Origin: Aporhodopirellula aestuarii
Lineage (GTDB): Bacteria; Planctomycetota; Planctomycetia; Pirellulales; Pirellulaceae
Reading direction: 5' to 3'
Length of the DNA stretch: 44,838 nt
NCBI RefSeq assembly: GCF_023701485.1
Contig: NZ_JAMQBK010000058.1
Location: forward strand, 1-44,838
Below, piece after piece: positions 19,701-27,618 of this stretch (positions are counted from its first letter, which is position 1; the number at the start of each line of letters is the position of its first letter). A program made the translations under genes and the position numbers. The notes under the pieces are model-generated. The model saw only the letters and a program-made list of their open reading frames with translations. It searched no databases and was not told the DNA's origin.

Positions 19701-20202
19701 GGCTGGCCACGGATTATTCGATGACTACGACGAATGGTATTTCGCCGGTCACGAACTCGACATCGATCGGCTCATTTCAACGGCCATCTCCGACGCGGAA
19801 TTGGATTCGTTCCTAAGCAAAATTCCGACCAACACGATCTTGTTCACCGATACCTGTCACGCCGGCGGATTCGTCAGTGACTCGCGGGTTCGTTCGCATC
19901 CGCAAAGCGGCACGGATATCTGGCGCGGCCGAGGGCACGTGGTGTTCGCGTCTTGTTTGGCGGAAGAAAGCAGTTTTGAATCGCCAAGTTGGAACCACGG
20001 AGCGTTCACCAAAGCGATCCTCGAATTCCTGAGTTCACCACAAGCGGACTATAACCGCGACGGCGAACTGACGTTTAATGAAATGGTGCTGTTTGTGCAG
20101 ACGCATGTGCGAAAGATCACCGGGAAGGCACAAAACCCGACGGTCGAGATGCCGTCGAGCGTGAGCAACATTCGATTCACCGGCTCGGCGGCGTCTCAGT
20201 AA
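16768..20202 (+). CDS. Exported WD40-PDZ-caspase protein with EF-hand
   Basis: A 1144-residue multidomain protein. The start at 16768 overlaps the methyltransferase stop (ATGA). A hydrophobic segment near residues 27-45 (CVLLWTAMVTASLVVCLC) suggests a signal peptide or anchor, so the protein probably acts outside the cytoplasm. Residues about 60-590 hold WD40-type blades (KTVRIWNLQTGQ, GEIHVWDPQTGKLL, SSSLDGTLRIWPI). About 590-690 looks like a PDZ-type domain (PASRGYAAGIRAEDTLL). A beta-sandwich-like region (about 790-895) precedes a peptidase C14 (caspase) domain at about 898-1090, with catalytic H981 in LAGHGL and C1030 in DTCHAGG. Just after it, residues 1094-1105 form a canonical EF-hand loop (DYNRDGELTFNE). 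Family knowledge: bacterial caspase homologues cleave after basic or acidic residues and some need calcium. The substrate and any role in cell death or stress are inference. Confidence 0.9.
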   Translation: MKSNTSASAVLAKTPIITDQVRCVLLWTAMVTASLVVCLCDAEDFIDANFSSPPNQRPHLVLDAKGFSGRIGRVALSDNGKWLAGVADKTVRIWNLQTGQMHAALRGYQEPDGFHIGYIDSLTFAPDNQHLIVGVSDNSQFGSTRVYDLKQPDTIKQLIAGHTGCTRGVTFSNSGRWLATWGCDGNIVFYRRRGGVGDWQIEFKVGWGRTLRPSDLSVPEDFFTFTPDERYLGFNFVGRSVDVVSINERRVLPTLNQIPASVRALHNKHNNCRGPFGKWRSHKDLITVDSSKARLEPHLVLIGTGVKKKFFAASFDADGDDIAIHEHRYETTAVTWNEKCNKVASADSLGEIHVWDPQTGKLLHPIVRPVTQSLWNVRWSGDGQKLQFSDTNYPEGRWNFNRYGGVDQQMDLTNFQVSKLTSREASAIEDRPIRPTATHDRLGEIELMILKTSDENSTKTPNEWILYARETNDTSRRYVLDPWVDPAVSTQFRNLRIRIPKLKFGNPTCMQFIDPSDNGRGNTCLIGTDAGKLIEANIEILPNGRVALRITKEFMGHTAKITSLDISPDRQKLVSSSLDGTLRIWPIRAARTLGDIDFATDGTGVSDVPPASRGYAAGIRAEDTLLRFDDGSFYERIRKIQSGQYRPGQSVRIELLRGADRVPSQRSRFTVNVRLADAPDMVLPLASALLTRDNERVIWTPEGYYESSSQGGQFVGWHINNARHQTARFYPLGQFQKQYYQPKAVRYAIRNSDTATALNQVAEEVVGFEVAPALADVTRNELTKRLPPKIDILSPVPNFVSDDPKLTVVSRVRGTADSVFSQVRYRVDGHSVPGRPRQTSRRVTSDGVEVWYEQSIDLPAGEHEIQLSLNSSNQTRGSQTVNCTIRGGISTNAEQGRLFLLAIGISNYQNDEFRLGYARSDAEAFASAWENLKSSAYSQTIKKVLTDETATSQTIRQDGFAWLLSQSIAPNDTVIVYLAGHGLFDDYDEWYFAGHELDIDRLISTAISDAELDSFLSKIPTNTILFTDTCHAGGFVSDSRVRSHPQSGTDIWRGRGHVVFASCLAEESSFESPSWNHGAFTKAILEFLSSPQADYNRDGELTFNEMVLFVQTHVRKITGKAQNPTVEMPSSVSNIRFTGSAASQ

Positions 20203-20220
20203 AACACGAGACGCCGCCGA
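20185..20220. terminator. Perfect hairpin between convergent genes, stop codon in the loop
   Basis: A 13-bp perfect stem (20185-20197 with 20208-20220, core CGGCGGCGTCTC) closes a 10-nt loop. The TAA of the caspase gene (20200-20202) lies inside the loop, and the peroxiredoxin gene ends 14 nt beyond on the other strand. The position suggests a shared bidirectional terminator; no T-run follows on either strand. Confidence 0.6.
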
Positions 20221-20233
20221 CCAGGCACACGGT

Positions 20234-20821
20234 CTACAACGCGGCCAAGATTTCGGCTGACTTGACGCGACCGCCATGCGTGCTGCTGACGTTGGCGAAC
20301 GTGATCTTGCCTGCCTTGTCAACGATGAAGGTCGAGGGATACGCTGTTTCTCGCGGCGCATTCCAACGCAGCCCGTAGGCGGTCGTGAACTGATAACCGG
20401 GGTCGAGCAACATGGTTAGTGGAGCGGGGAGTTTCGTTCCATGTAAGAAATCTTCCGCGTGCATGCCCAGCTGCGACGCATCACCGGGATAGATCAACAA
20501 GAGCCGAGCGTTCTTTGCCGCGAATTGGTCCGCGTGCTTAATCAGGTCGCCGACTTGAGCGGTGCATGCCGGGCATTGCTTGGTCGGATAACCCCGCAAC
20601 ACGACGACTACCACCGGACCGTCACCGGTCACATCGCTCAACCGCACGTCACCTGAAAGCTCACCGGCAACGGCGTGTAATTGGAAGTCTTTCGCTTGGG
20701 TACCATTGGCAAGCTTGCTTGACGCCGCTTGCATCGGACTCGGCGAGTCCGCCTGCGCCAGCGACACTGGTGCCAAAGAGAGAGCCATGCAACAGCACAC
20801 AATTCGTCGAATTTTCATCAT
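20234..20821 (-). CDS. Exported peroxiredoxin-like (AhpC/TSA, redoxin) protein
   Basis: A 195-residue protein with a signal peptide (hydrophobic stretch 7-22, cleavage near LAQA) and a thioredoxin-fold redoxin domain. The motif CPAC at C83-C86, in YPTKQCPACTAQVGDL, sits where peroxiredoxins have the peroxidatic Cys; having two Cys spaced like thioredoxin suggests either a thiol peroxidase or a thiol:disulfide role in the periplasm. Later conserved elements include DPGYQFTTAYGLR and PSTFIVDKAGKI, which match the AhpC/TSA core. Two tandem ATG codons (20821 and 20818) are both possible starts. It is convergent with the caspase gene. Confidence 0.88.
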   Translation of the reverse strand: MMKIRRIVCCCMALSLAPVSLAQADSPSPMQAASSKLANGTQAKDFQLHAVAGELSGDVRLSDVTGDGPVVVVVLRGYPTKQCPACTAQVGDLIKHADQFAAKNARLLLIYPGDASQLGMHAEDFLHGTKLPAPLTMLLDPGYQFTTAYGLRWNAPRETAYPSTFIVDKAGKITFANVSSTHGGRVKSAEILAAL

Positions 20822-21091
20822 CAGGTTCGGTCTTCATTTCAGTGGGTAGTAAAAACGGAACGGCATTCGGCCTTCATTCCGCTGTGCCACTGTTAATCGC
20901 TATCGCTCCGAAACATCCGCCAAACAGACACAAATGCTGCGTCAACTCACGTCCGCAGATTCCCCGGCTATTCCTGAGCCGATTCAAACCAACCGAATCG
21001 GGCCAATCAGAAGCAGCGAATGCAGCCTGCGAAAGGTTCTATTAAAATTCGGTAAGCCGCTTTAGACACGCAATTTCCCCCACACCAATTA

Positions 21092-22534
21092 ATGGGTCAT
21101 GCCATGATTCGCACACCAATGGTCTCGAATCGAAACACGATTTTCGAACGCGCTGTATCCTTCGCTTGGGTCGCAGTCTTTGGGTGCGTGGGCAGCCTCA
21201 CCCTAGTGAACATAGGAATCGCTGTCCCCCTTTACGCTGACGACGATCCGTTTGGTATCCCGAGTTCCTCTGCAGCATCCGCGGACCCGTTTGCATCGCC
21301 TGCCGCCGAACCGTCCTCACCTGTTAACAACGACGCAACCGATGGCAGTCCAGATGCCACAACCTCGGATGCGATGAAAACGCTGGAGGAGAAACAAATT
21401 TCGCGACGTTCCGACTTCAAACAAAGTGCACAGGACGCAATCCAACGGCCGAACGGCCAAACGATTTCACGAATGATTCATCACGCAGAAAAGCTTCTGG
21501 CTGAGCTCGAAAAGATTGAGAACGAGATGGCGACTCGCAACGCATACCATGAAGCCGTACTCGACTCGCAGCGAGAACACTTTGCCGAACTCGCCGATTC
21601 CCGCGCCGCACTCGAGGAAGAACTCCATCAGCTACGGGCCGACCAGCGCCGAGGATTTGATTTCGAAGATCGAACGGCCGAAAATCGGCAATTACTCAAT
21701 CATTGGCTCGCTAACCAGATACGAAAACCGTCCACAACCGATTCCCGACAAGCGATCCTGGATCTGCTCGAAAGCGAACCAGATCTATCGCGGGACCTTG
21801 TGCTCGCCTCAAGTGGACGCCTCGACAATTCCAATCCACTGTTGTTGTCGTTAACTCGCGTGGCAAAACAGCCGGAGAGCCAATCGATGGCCGAGCAAGC
21901 CGTACGTGTCGTACGAAGGGTAAGCAGAGAAGCCGCGTATCAAACCGGACTCGAAAATCGTCCCACCGACCCTTGGCCGATCGTCACACAACGCCAGCAC
22001 ACGACGACGCGAGACCTCCTCGTTCAGTTGAATCACCTCAGTTCTTACGACTTTATCGAAGTCCCGTTGCAAGAAGGGTTGTCATACATCGAGTTTGACT
22101 TCGACATCAGCATGGTGATTGACAGGCAATCGATCGAGAAGAAGGGTATCGATCTTGATTTGTTGATCGACTTTTCCGCAGACGATCTGACGATTCGCTC
22201 GACTCTTAATGAGATTCTCACGCCGCAGGGGCTGGGCTTCTATGTCGAGAACGATCGAATCCGAATCACGACAATCGACGAAGCCCGCAATCGCATGTTG
22301 CGGCGTGTCTACGACATCGCGAGACTGCTCAAGGCCTCCAATCTCGGCACCACCGACGACATTATCGAAGCGATTAAGGACACAATTTCGCAAGCAAGCA
22401 CCGGCGAAGTCCATGATCCGCCCCGCGTCAACCTCACGGCAATCGGAACTCGACTGATCGTGGTGGCTAATGAATCCGACCAACACGAAATCGCTGTGCT
22501 GCTCCGCTCACTCGACGATTCACAATCCGACTGA
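21092..22534 (+). CDS. Exported coiled-coil protein with secretin-N/STN-like C-terminus
   Basis: A 480-residue protein. A hydrophobic segment at about 24-49 ends near YADDDPFG, giving a signal peptide or anchor; M1 (21092), M5 (21104) and M10 are all possible starts. An Ala/Pro/Ser-rich linker containing two DPF motifs (about 52-95) is followed by Glu/Arg-rich coiled coil (about 96-205). Residues about 305-475 resemble the STN/secretin-N pattern: PLQEGLSYIEFDFDISMVIDR, then LTIRSTLNEILTPQGLGFYV, then a second lobe ending RLIVVANESDQHEIAVLL. There is no secretin barrel. In planctomycetes such proteins are common and uncharacterised; an envelope role is likely but unproven. No linked secretion genes are present. 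Confidence 0.75.
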   Translation: MGHAMIRTPMVSNRNTIFERAVSFAWVAVFGCVGSLTLVNIGIAVPLYADDDPFGIPSSSAASADPFASPAAEPSSPVNNDATDGSPDATTSDAMKTLEEKQISRRSDFKQSAQDAIQRPNGQTISRMIHHAEKLLAELEKIENEMATRNAYHEAVLDSQREHFAELADSRAALEEELHQLRADQRRGFDFEDRTAENRQLLNHWLANQIRKPSTTDSRQAILDLLESEPDLSRDLVLASSGRLDNSNPLLLSLTRVAKQPESQSMAEQAVRVVRRVSREAAYQTGLENRPTDPWPIVTQRQHTTTRDLLVQLNHLSSYDFIEVPLQEGLSYIEFDFDISMVIDRQSIEKKGIDLDLLIDFSADDLTIRSTLNEILTPQGLGFYVENDRIRITTIDEARNRMLRRVYDIARLLKASNLGTTDDIIEAIKDTISQASTGEVHDPPRVNLTAIGTRLIVVANESDQHEIAVLLRSLDDSQSD

Positions 22535-22549
22535 CGATGGGCGGTGTGG

Positions 22550-23035
22550 CTACGATTTGGGCGGTACCTGACGTGCCTGATCGATTCGCTTGTGTAATTC
22601 AGCAATCAGGGTCGTGATTTCGCCGAACGACGACAGCCGACTGGGAAACCATGTCACCGTCTCACCCCAGCGACTCGGAACGTCCAACACCATCACGCAG
22701 TACGGGGGATTGTTGTAAGTCGACAGTTTCAACGATCGAACATTCGCCAAATGGATTCGATCGGTCTCATCTCGACGCTCCATTATCAGATAGTCACCGT
22801 CGATCCAAACGTCGCTGACCGGATTTTGGAAGCGAATCTCATAAGCGTTGTACAGCAGGGCGAGAAACCCCATCATTGGCAAGGCGAAACAGATCAGTCC
22901 GGTAAGGACCAACGGAACGAGCACCACCCCCGACACGGCCACGATCAACCACTTGTTCGTCGTCGCGAGAAATCCGCGGACACCCTTTTGAAATGCTTGC
23001 GAAGGGAAAATTGAAGTGGAACTGATCCGATCCAT
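22550..23035 (-). CDS. Membrane protein with PH-like cytoplasmic part, unknown function
   Basis: A 161-residue protein. Two adjacent hydrophobic segments (about 29-47 and 48-66) form a hairpin in the membrane, then a soluble part begins with IRFQNPVSDVWIDGDYLIMERRDETDRIHLANVRSLKL, a strand pattern resembling bacterial PH-like domains that follow paired spans. The rest includes WFPSRLSSFGEITTLIAELHKRI, a probable C-terminal helix. It is convergent with the preceding gene (15 bp between stops). No substrate or partner can be named. Confidence 0.7.
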   Translation of the reverse strand: MDRISSTSIFPSQAFQKGVRGFLATTNKWLIVAVSGVVLVPLVLTGLICFALPMMGFLALLYNAYEIRFQNPVSDVWIDGDYLIMERRDETDRIHLANVRSLKLSTYNNPPYCVMVLDVPSRWGETVTWFPSRLSSFGEITTLIAELHKRIDQARQVPPKS

Positions 23036-23224
23036 GGGTTAGCCGATCTATCGCGAGAAACATGTACCAACTGGCAAAGAGTACATATTACATCAACGCA
23101 TTCAACCAGCGTTTTCGGCAGTGGCGGTCCGTACCCCTGCCAACCGCATCCGATCGGACTATCTGCAGACGAGCTCAATCTTCGCTGCCGTCCTCGTAAC
23201 CGGCGTGTCGGAAAGGGAACCCAG

Positions 23225-24397
23225 CTACGGCCGCGCCACCTTGACCAAGAAAACCTTATTGTTCTCGCCCTTCCGAGCACCGAGACGGATCAACCCTTCG
23301 GCGACCGTGACCCAGGATTCATTTGCGTGGATTTGACAAACCCCGGAATTGCCAAGCGTTGCTGCGTTCTCGGGAACCAAAACCTGTTCGGTGCTGCGAA
23401 TCGCCACTAATCGTTCTGGGTCCACTTCCGCGACAAACAATGGTGCGCGATGGCGCATGATGTGATCGTTCTGCGCACCGGGCCGGGTATAAACGAGATA
23501 CAGCTTGTCGCCGACCGTCATCCAGTGCTGTTGTGTGTTGTAACTGCCCAGTGGCGTGCCGTCATCAAACATCCACGGGATCTCGGCTGTGAACCGAATC
23601 CCGTTGTCGCTGCGGGAAACAAATGCTCCGTGGTCCGCCCGCATGGTCAAGAACGCCTGATCACGAAACAACGTGACGCTCGGTTCATAAAGACCGCGTC
23701 CCTTGTTGAGAGTGTGCTCGGATCCGTGTTCGCGGTAGGTCAATGTTTCGCCGTCGAAACCACACCGGGCGACCATCGTCGTGTAAATGCGTTGCTGTGC
23801 GTTCTTTTGATACCGGATCGGCAGCAAGACATCACCGTTTGGCAAGAGAACAACCTGATGACATCCGGCGTTAGGGGCAACGAAGGGCGATCCACCATGA
23901 TCGACATCAGGCAATGAGAGCGTGCGAAGTGGGCCGCACTCCAACGTCTCAGGATCCATGACGGCGTAGAAGACTTCCTCGCGAAGATAGTTTTCTCGGG
24001 TGCCCCCAGCAAAATGGAACGTTTTTCCGGTGAGCAGAACCTTGCCCGATTCCGCATGCCAATGCGGCCAGATATCGCCCGCGACGACCTCATAGTCGTC
24101 CGCTCGGCGAACACGTTTGAGTGCGGGGACCACCTCGGGGGTCGTCCACGTTCTTCCGCCATCTCGACTGACCGTCATGTAGACATCGTGATAACCATGT
24201 GAGCCGATTTTGGACGTTTGTGACATCGTGGTGAGGAACAACCCGTCCTCGCCCGGCACGAAAACGGTTCGTGCCTGTGTCCAATCAAATTCGGCGGTAC
24301 CCTCCGCGATCACGCTCCTTTGAATCTCCAACTCCTGTGCGTACGAATGGCAAATGGAAAACAACAACGAGCCAGCGATCAATAGAAACAAGTGCAT
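23225..24397 (-). CDS. Exported sialidase-like (BNR repeat) protein
   Basis: A 390-residue secreted beta-propeller. I choose the Met at 24397 because a signal peptide (MHLFLLIAGSLLFSICHSYAQ) begins there; the frame is open to 24538 but the added residues are basic and another hydrophobic stretch would precede the signal. Asp-box-like turns TVSRDGGRTW and FVSRSDNGIRF and an early Arg-rich strand fit the sialidase fold. Catalytic residues were not traced, so activity on sialic acid is a family-level guess. It lies 159 bp downstream of the HpcH/HpaI aldolase gene on the same strand, which may put them in one transcript for release and breakdown of an acidic sugar. Confidence 0.83.
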   Translation of the reverse strand: MHLFLLIAGSLLFSICHSYAQELEIQRSVIAEGTAEFDWTQARTVFVPGEDGLFLTTMSQTSKIGSHGYHDVYMTVSRDGGRTWTTPEVVPALKRVRRADDYEVVAGDIWPHWHAESGKVLLTGKTFHFAGGTRENYLREEVFYAVMDPETLECGPLRTLSLPDVDHGGSPFVAPNAGCHQVVLLPNGDVLLPIRYQKNAQQRIYTTMVARCGFDGETLTYREHGSEHTLNKGRGLYEPSVTLFRDQAFLTMRADHGAFVSRSDNGIRFTAEIPWMFDDGTPLGSYNTQQHWMTVGDKLYLVYTRPGAQNDHIMRHRAPLFVAEVDPERLVAIRSTEQVLVPENAATLGNSGVCQIHANESWVTVAEGLIRLGARKGENNKVFLVKVARP

Positions 24398-24556
24398 TGA
24401 AAACACAATAAGAAAGAGAAACGAAACAGCCAGTGTTTTGACAAACTTGGAGTGAAGGGATTGCGTTAACTGGAGGGCTCGTGTCCTACCGCCCAAAAGC
24501 GTCGAGGAACGGCGTGAGCGGTCCGGTCTCACCCTCATTTTAAGGATGATAAAGCT

Positions 24557-25369
24557 CTAGACCTGGATCGTTTCCTGAGAGGAATCTTGGACCAACATCC
24601 CCGTAGCCTTTTTGATCGCCGCTACCTCGTGACACAAATACTTCTGAAACAGCGAAATGTCTCCGCTATGGATGAGCATGTTCGCCCCGCGTTTGAGAAA
24701 GCCGACCTGTTGATCCACGTCGCCCCAAAAATGAATTCCTGCGCCCACGCCTGCGGCGCGAGCTTTGGTGAAGATCGTATCACAAGCGGACAAAAACTGA
24801 GGATGGTCGTACTGCTCGGGAACACCAAGGCTGCACGACAAATCATGGGGTCCGATCAACAAGGCGTCGAGCTCGGGAACGGCGAGGATTTCGTCGAGGG
24901 CGTCAATCCCCGCGACGCTTTCAATGTTGATCACCAAACATCGTGTCTTCGCACCCGCTTGGACGTAGCCGGCCAGTCCAGGTTCAACAGGTTCGCCGTT
25001 GAGCATTTGCTCCAACTTCGCGCCTCGGATCGGACGCAGCTTGACCGCTCCACGCAGCGATTTGACTTGATTCGCCGATTCAACGTACGGCGCGACCACA
25101 CCGGCGGCACCACCGTCGAGCACCATCGTGGCGGCATACGGATCTGGTGACGGAATACGGACCAGCGGCGCGAGCCCCATCGCGGAATACGTCTGACACA
25201 TCCAACTCAATTCCGTTCGATCGATCGCGATGTGTTCGGTATCGATGAACACAAAATCCAACCCACTGTGGCGCAACGCATCCGGCCATCGCGGAGACGT
25301 TGACACGAGCAGCGTTCCGATCACCGGATCGCCATGTCGCAACCGTTGGATCAACGACTCAGAATTCAT
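24557..25369 (-). CDS. HpcH/HpaI family aldolase (2-keto-3-deoxy sugar acid type)
   Basis: A 270-residue cytoplasmic class II aldolase of the HpcH/HpaI family, which splits 2-keto-3-deoxy acids to pyruvate plus an aldehyde using a divalent metal. Family residues are in place: FIDTEH with H46, PLVRIP with R71, the metal-site Glu in VINIES, and GPHDLSCSLG, which carries the metal-site Asp. Length is typical (about 250-270). The exact substrate cannot be read; relatives act on rhamnonate, glucarate or hydroxyphenylacetate products. Its neighbour on the same strand encodes a sialidase-like protein. The start region lies next to the repeat-rich divergent spacer shared with the CHAD gene. Confidence 0.9.
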   Translation of the reverse strand: MNSESLIQRLRHGDPVIGTLLVSTSPRWPDALRHSGLDFVFIDTEHIAIDRTELSWMCQTYSAMGLAPLVRIPSPDPYAATMVLDGGAAGVVAPYVESANQVKSLRGAVKLRPIRGAKLEQMLNGEPVEPGLAGYVQAGAKTRCLVINIESVAGIDALDEILAVPELDALLIGPHDLSCSLGVPEQYDHPQFLSACDTIFTKARAAGVGAGIHFWGDVDQQVGFLKRGANMLIHSGDISLFQKYLCHEVAAIKKATGMLVQDSSQETIQV

Positions 25370-25680
25370 ACTCGACAGGTCCCATGTTCCGAGATAGCAA
25401 ATGGATGATCGCCATCGTCACGCAGCATTTCTCCGATCGCGTTGTGAAAGTTGCGACGTGCAGCATGCCCCACTGCCAATACCTTAGCCGTGTCGGCCGT
25501 TCGTCTGAATTGACACTTTGCGTAAAAACATTGCCAATCTCACCACATACCTCCGCTGTTTGGCAGCCTCTGTCGTCTCCCATTTCGTAATGCGGCAAGA
25601 TGGTTTTACAGAGGCCACGCCGTATTCGCCTGTGCAACGGAATCGATAGGCCAAGTGTTGTGACGGCATAAGGATTTGGA
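25370..25680. other. Upstream region of the aldolase gene, no gene seen
   Basis: 311 bp between the aldolase start and the first 113-bp repeat. It should contain the aldolase promoter, read on the minus strand, but no clear promoter or operator is visible. Long open frames on both strands run from here into the array only because the repeats lack stops. Confidence 0.5.
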
Positions 25681-26348
25681 GTGCCACCGGACGGCTCGCG
25701 CCGTTCCGCTAATACTTTTTCTAGCGGTAGGGCGCAAGCCCTCCGGTTCAAGCACCACGCAAATTTGGCAGAGACAAAGCACTCGAACTTGACGTGGCAC
25801 CGGACGGCTCGCGCCGTTCCGCTAATTCTTTTTCTAGCGATAGGGCGCGAGCCCTCCGGTTCAGGCAACCGGCAAATCTGGAAGAGACAAAGCACTCGAA
25901 CTTGACGTGGCACCGGACGGCTCGCGCCGTTCCGCTAATACTTTTTCTAGCGGTAGGGCGTGAGCCCTCCGGTTCAGGCACCACGCAAATCTGGCAGAGA
26001 CAAAGCACTCGAACTTGACGTGGCACCGGACGGCTCGCGCCGTTCCGCTAATACTTTTTCTAGCGGTAGGGCGCGAGCCCTCCGGTTCAGGCACCACGCA
26101 AATCAGGGTGAGACAAAGCACTCGAATTTGACGTGGCACCGGACGGCTCGCGCCGTTCCGCTAATACTTTTTCTAGCGGTAGGGCGCAAGCCCTCCGGTT
26201 CAAGCACCACGCAAATCAGGGTGAGACAAAGCACGCGAACTTGACGTGGAACCGGACGGCTCGCGCCGTTCCGCTAATACTTTTGTTAGCAATAGCCCGC
26301 AAACCCTCCAGTTCAGGCAACCGGCAAATTTGCTTTTAACCAAACACC
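25681..26348. repeat. Six-copy tandem array of a 113-bp hairpin repeat
   Basis: Units begin at 25681, 25794, 25907, 26020, 26133 and 26246, exactly 113 bp apart; the last is degenerate and fades out near 26348. Each has a 62-bp core (first copy 25686-25747): arm ACCGGACGGCTCGCGCC plus TTCCGCTA region, a 10-nt AT-rich loop, and a complementary arm ending GAGCCCTCCGGT, pairing over 26 bp with three mismatches. The remaining 51 bp is a less structured linker that occurs in variants (for example GGCAACCGG in copies 2 and 6 versus GCACCACG in the others). Differences within the arms are few and partly keep pairing through G-U. The array fills the divergent spacer between the aldolase and CHAD genes. 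Confidence 0.93.
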
Positions 26349-26506
26349 ATTTTGAATTGTTAAGAATTGCCGGATTGCCCCGATTCGTCTTGCTTTGGCA
26401 TGTTCTGCACCTAAGCTTAAGAATTCCCCTTCCATTTCAAGCGTTCGGCGTTAGCGGTCATGCCCTGGACTACGAGCCAAGCCAACCGCCGATAGTCAGA
26501 TACTCG

Positions 26507-27457
26507 ATGAGCAAGTCCAAGAATCCGCTCAAACCAAGCGCGTCCAATCCTACTGACTCCGCAGACTCACCTGTCAGCTTGGTCGCCAAGGAAAGCATTC
26601 AACAGCGTTTGAAATCGGCCTGGGCATGTGCCCCCAAGGCGGCCAAGCGAGCGGACAAAAACGTTGAGCACGTGCATCAACTACGCGTGGGCGTGAGACG
26701 TGCCAACGCCGCCTTGGAACTGTACGCGCCGCTGCTGCCTCGCAAAACGACCATTTCGGTCGAAAAACAACTGCGGTCACTTCGAAAAGCTGCCGGCCCC
26801 GCTCGCGATTTAGACATTCTTCAACAACGTCTCTTGCGCTGCGATGCGGACCAGCGAGAACCGGGGGTTGACGATCTGCTGGCATTCATTCAATCACGTC
26901 GAATCAAGGCGCAACGTCTTGTCAAACGTGCTTACGTCCATGCGAAACAGGATGAATTTGACAAGACGATTTGCAAGCTCGTTAAGGGCGTGAAGTGGCG
27001 GGGCAAAGGCAAGGAACCGAACTTCGACCGTTTCGCACACGACCGGTTCGAACCGATGGTCGCTCGATTTTTCGCCGCCGGGGAATCGGACCTGAGCGAT
27101 ATCGAAGCGTTGCACGAATTACGGATCGAGGGCAAGACGGTTCGATATGCAATGGGTTTGTTGACACCGGCATTCGGCAAAACGCTTCAAAAGCAAACGT
27201 CTGTTTTTGTGAAGTTGCAAAATAAGCTCGGCCTCATCAACGACCATGCTTCGGCAATCGACTTCTATCGCAAACTGCTATCCGGCAAAGACTCCAAAGG
27301 ATGCAAGAAAACGATCAATCAGATGATCCAGTGGGAGGTCGCCGCACTGGAATCTTCACGAACCAAGTTCATGAAGTGGTGGACCCCAGAGCGGATCGCA
27401 GAAATGCGACAACAGTTCGCGACGTTTCTCATACCGTCCGACGAGCCGATCCAGTAA
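26507..27457 (+). CDS. CHAD domain protein
   Basis: A 316-residue cytoplasmic all-helical protein. I choose the Met at 26507 (MSKSKNPLKPS); the frame is open from 26246 but that part lies in the repeat array. The CHAD domain spans about residues 25-290 and shows its two-fold repeat: HQLRVGVRRANAALELY near residue 55 and LHELRIEGKTVRYAMG near residue 203, each with the conserved His and basic residues. Known CHAD proteins bind inorganic polyphosphate through these basic residues and localise to polyphosphate granules. No CYTH phosphatase domain or polyphosphate kinase gene is adjacent. The sequence is strongly basic, as expected. Confidence 0.9.
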   Translation: MSKSKNPLKPSASNPTDSADSPVSLVAKESIQQRLKSAWACAPKAAKRADKNVEHVHQLRVGVRRANAALELYAPLLPRKTTISVEKQLRSLRKAAGPARDLDILQQRLLRCDADQREPGVDDLLAFIQSRRIKAQRLVKRAYVHAKQDEFDKTICKLVKGVKWRGKGKEPNFDRFAHDRFEPMVARFFAAGESDLSDIEALHELRIEGKTVRYAMGLLTPAFGKTLQKQTSVFVKLQNKLGLINDHASAIDFYRKLLSGKDSKGCKKTINQMIQWEVAALESSRTKFMKWWTPERIAEMRQQFATFLIPSDEPIQ

Positions 27458-27618
27458 CGGGAACACGGCGGCGAATTCGAACACGACGACAAGGCGACGT
27501 TTGACAGGATACTACGCAAGAGTCGTGACCTTCGCGCCCGAATCCCTGACCAACACACGGGGTCGGAAACGACGCCGCCCCCATGCCAGACTCGCAACGA
27601 TTCAACGAACTCAGCGAG

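Noticed and set aside
25359..26339. Several overlapping open frames on both strands, each about 65-185 codons, with Ser/Arg-rich sequence
   Set aside because: They are translations of the 113-bp repeat in shifting frames; starts recur every 113 bp and no frame is kept across units.
25681..26348. CRISPR array
   Set aside because: The unit is 113 bp, the linkers between hairpins are almost the same, and no cas genes are near.
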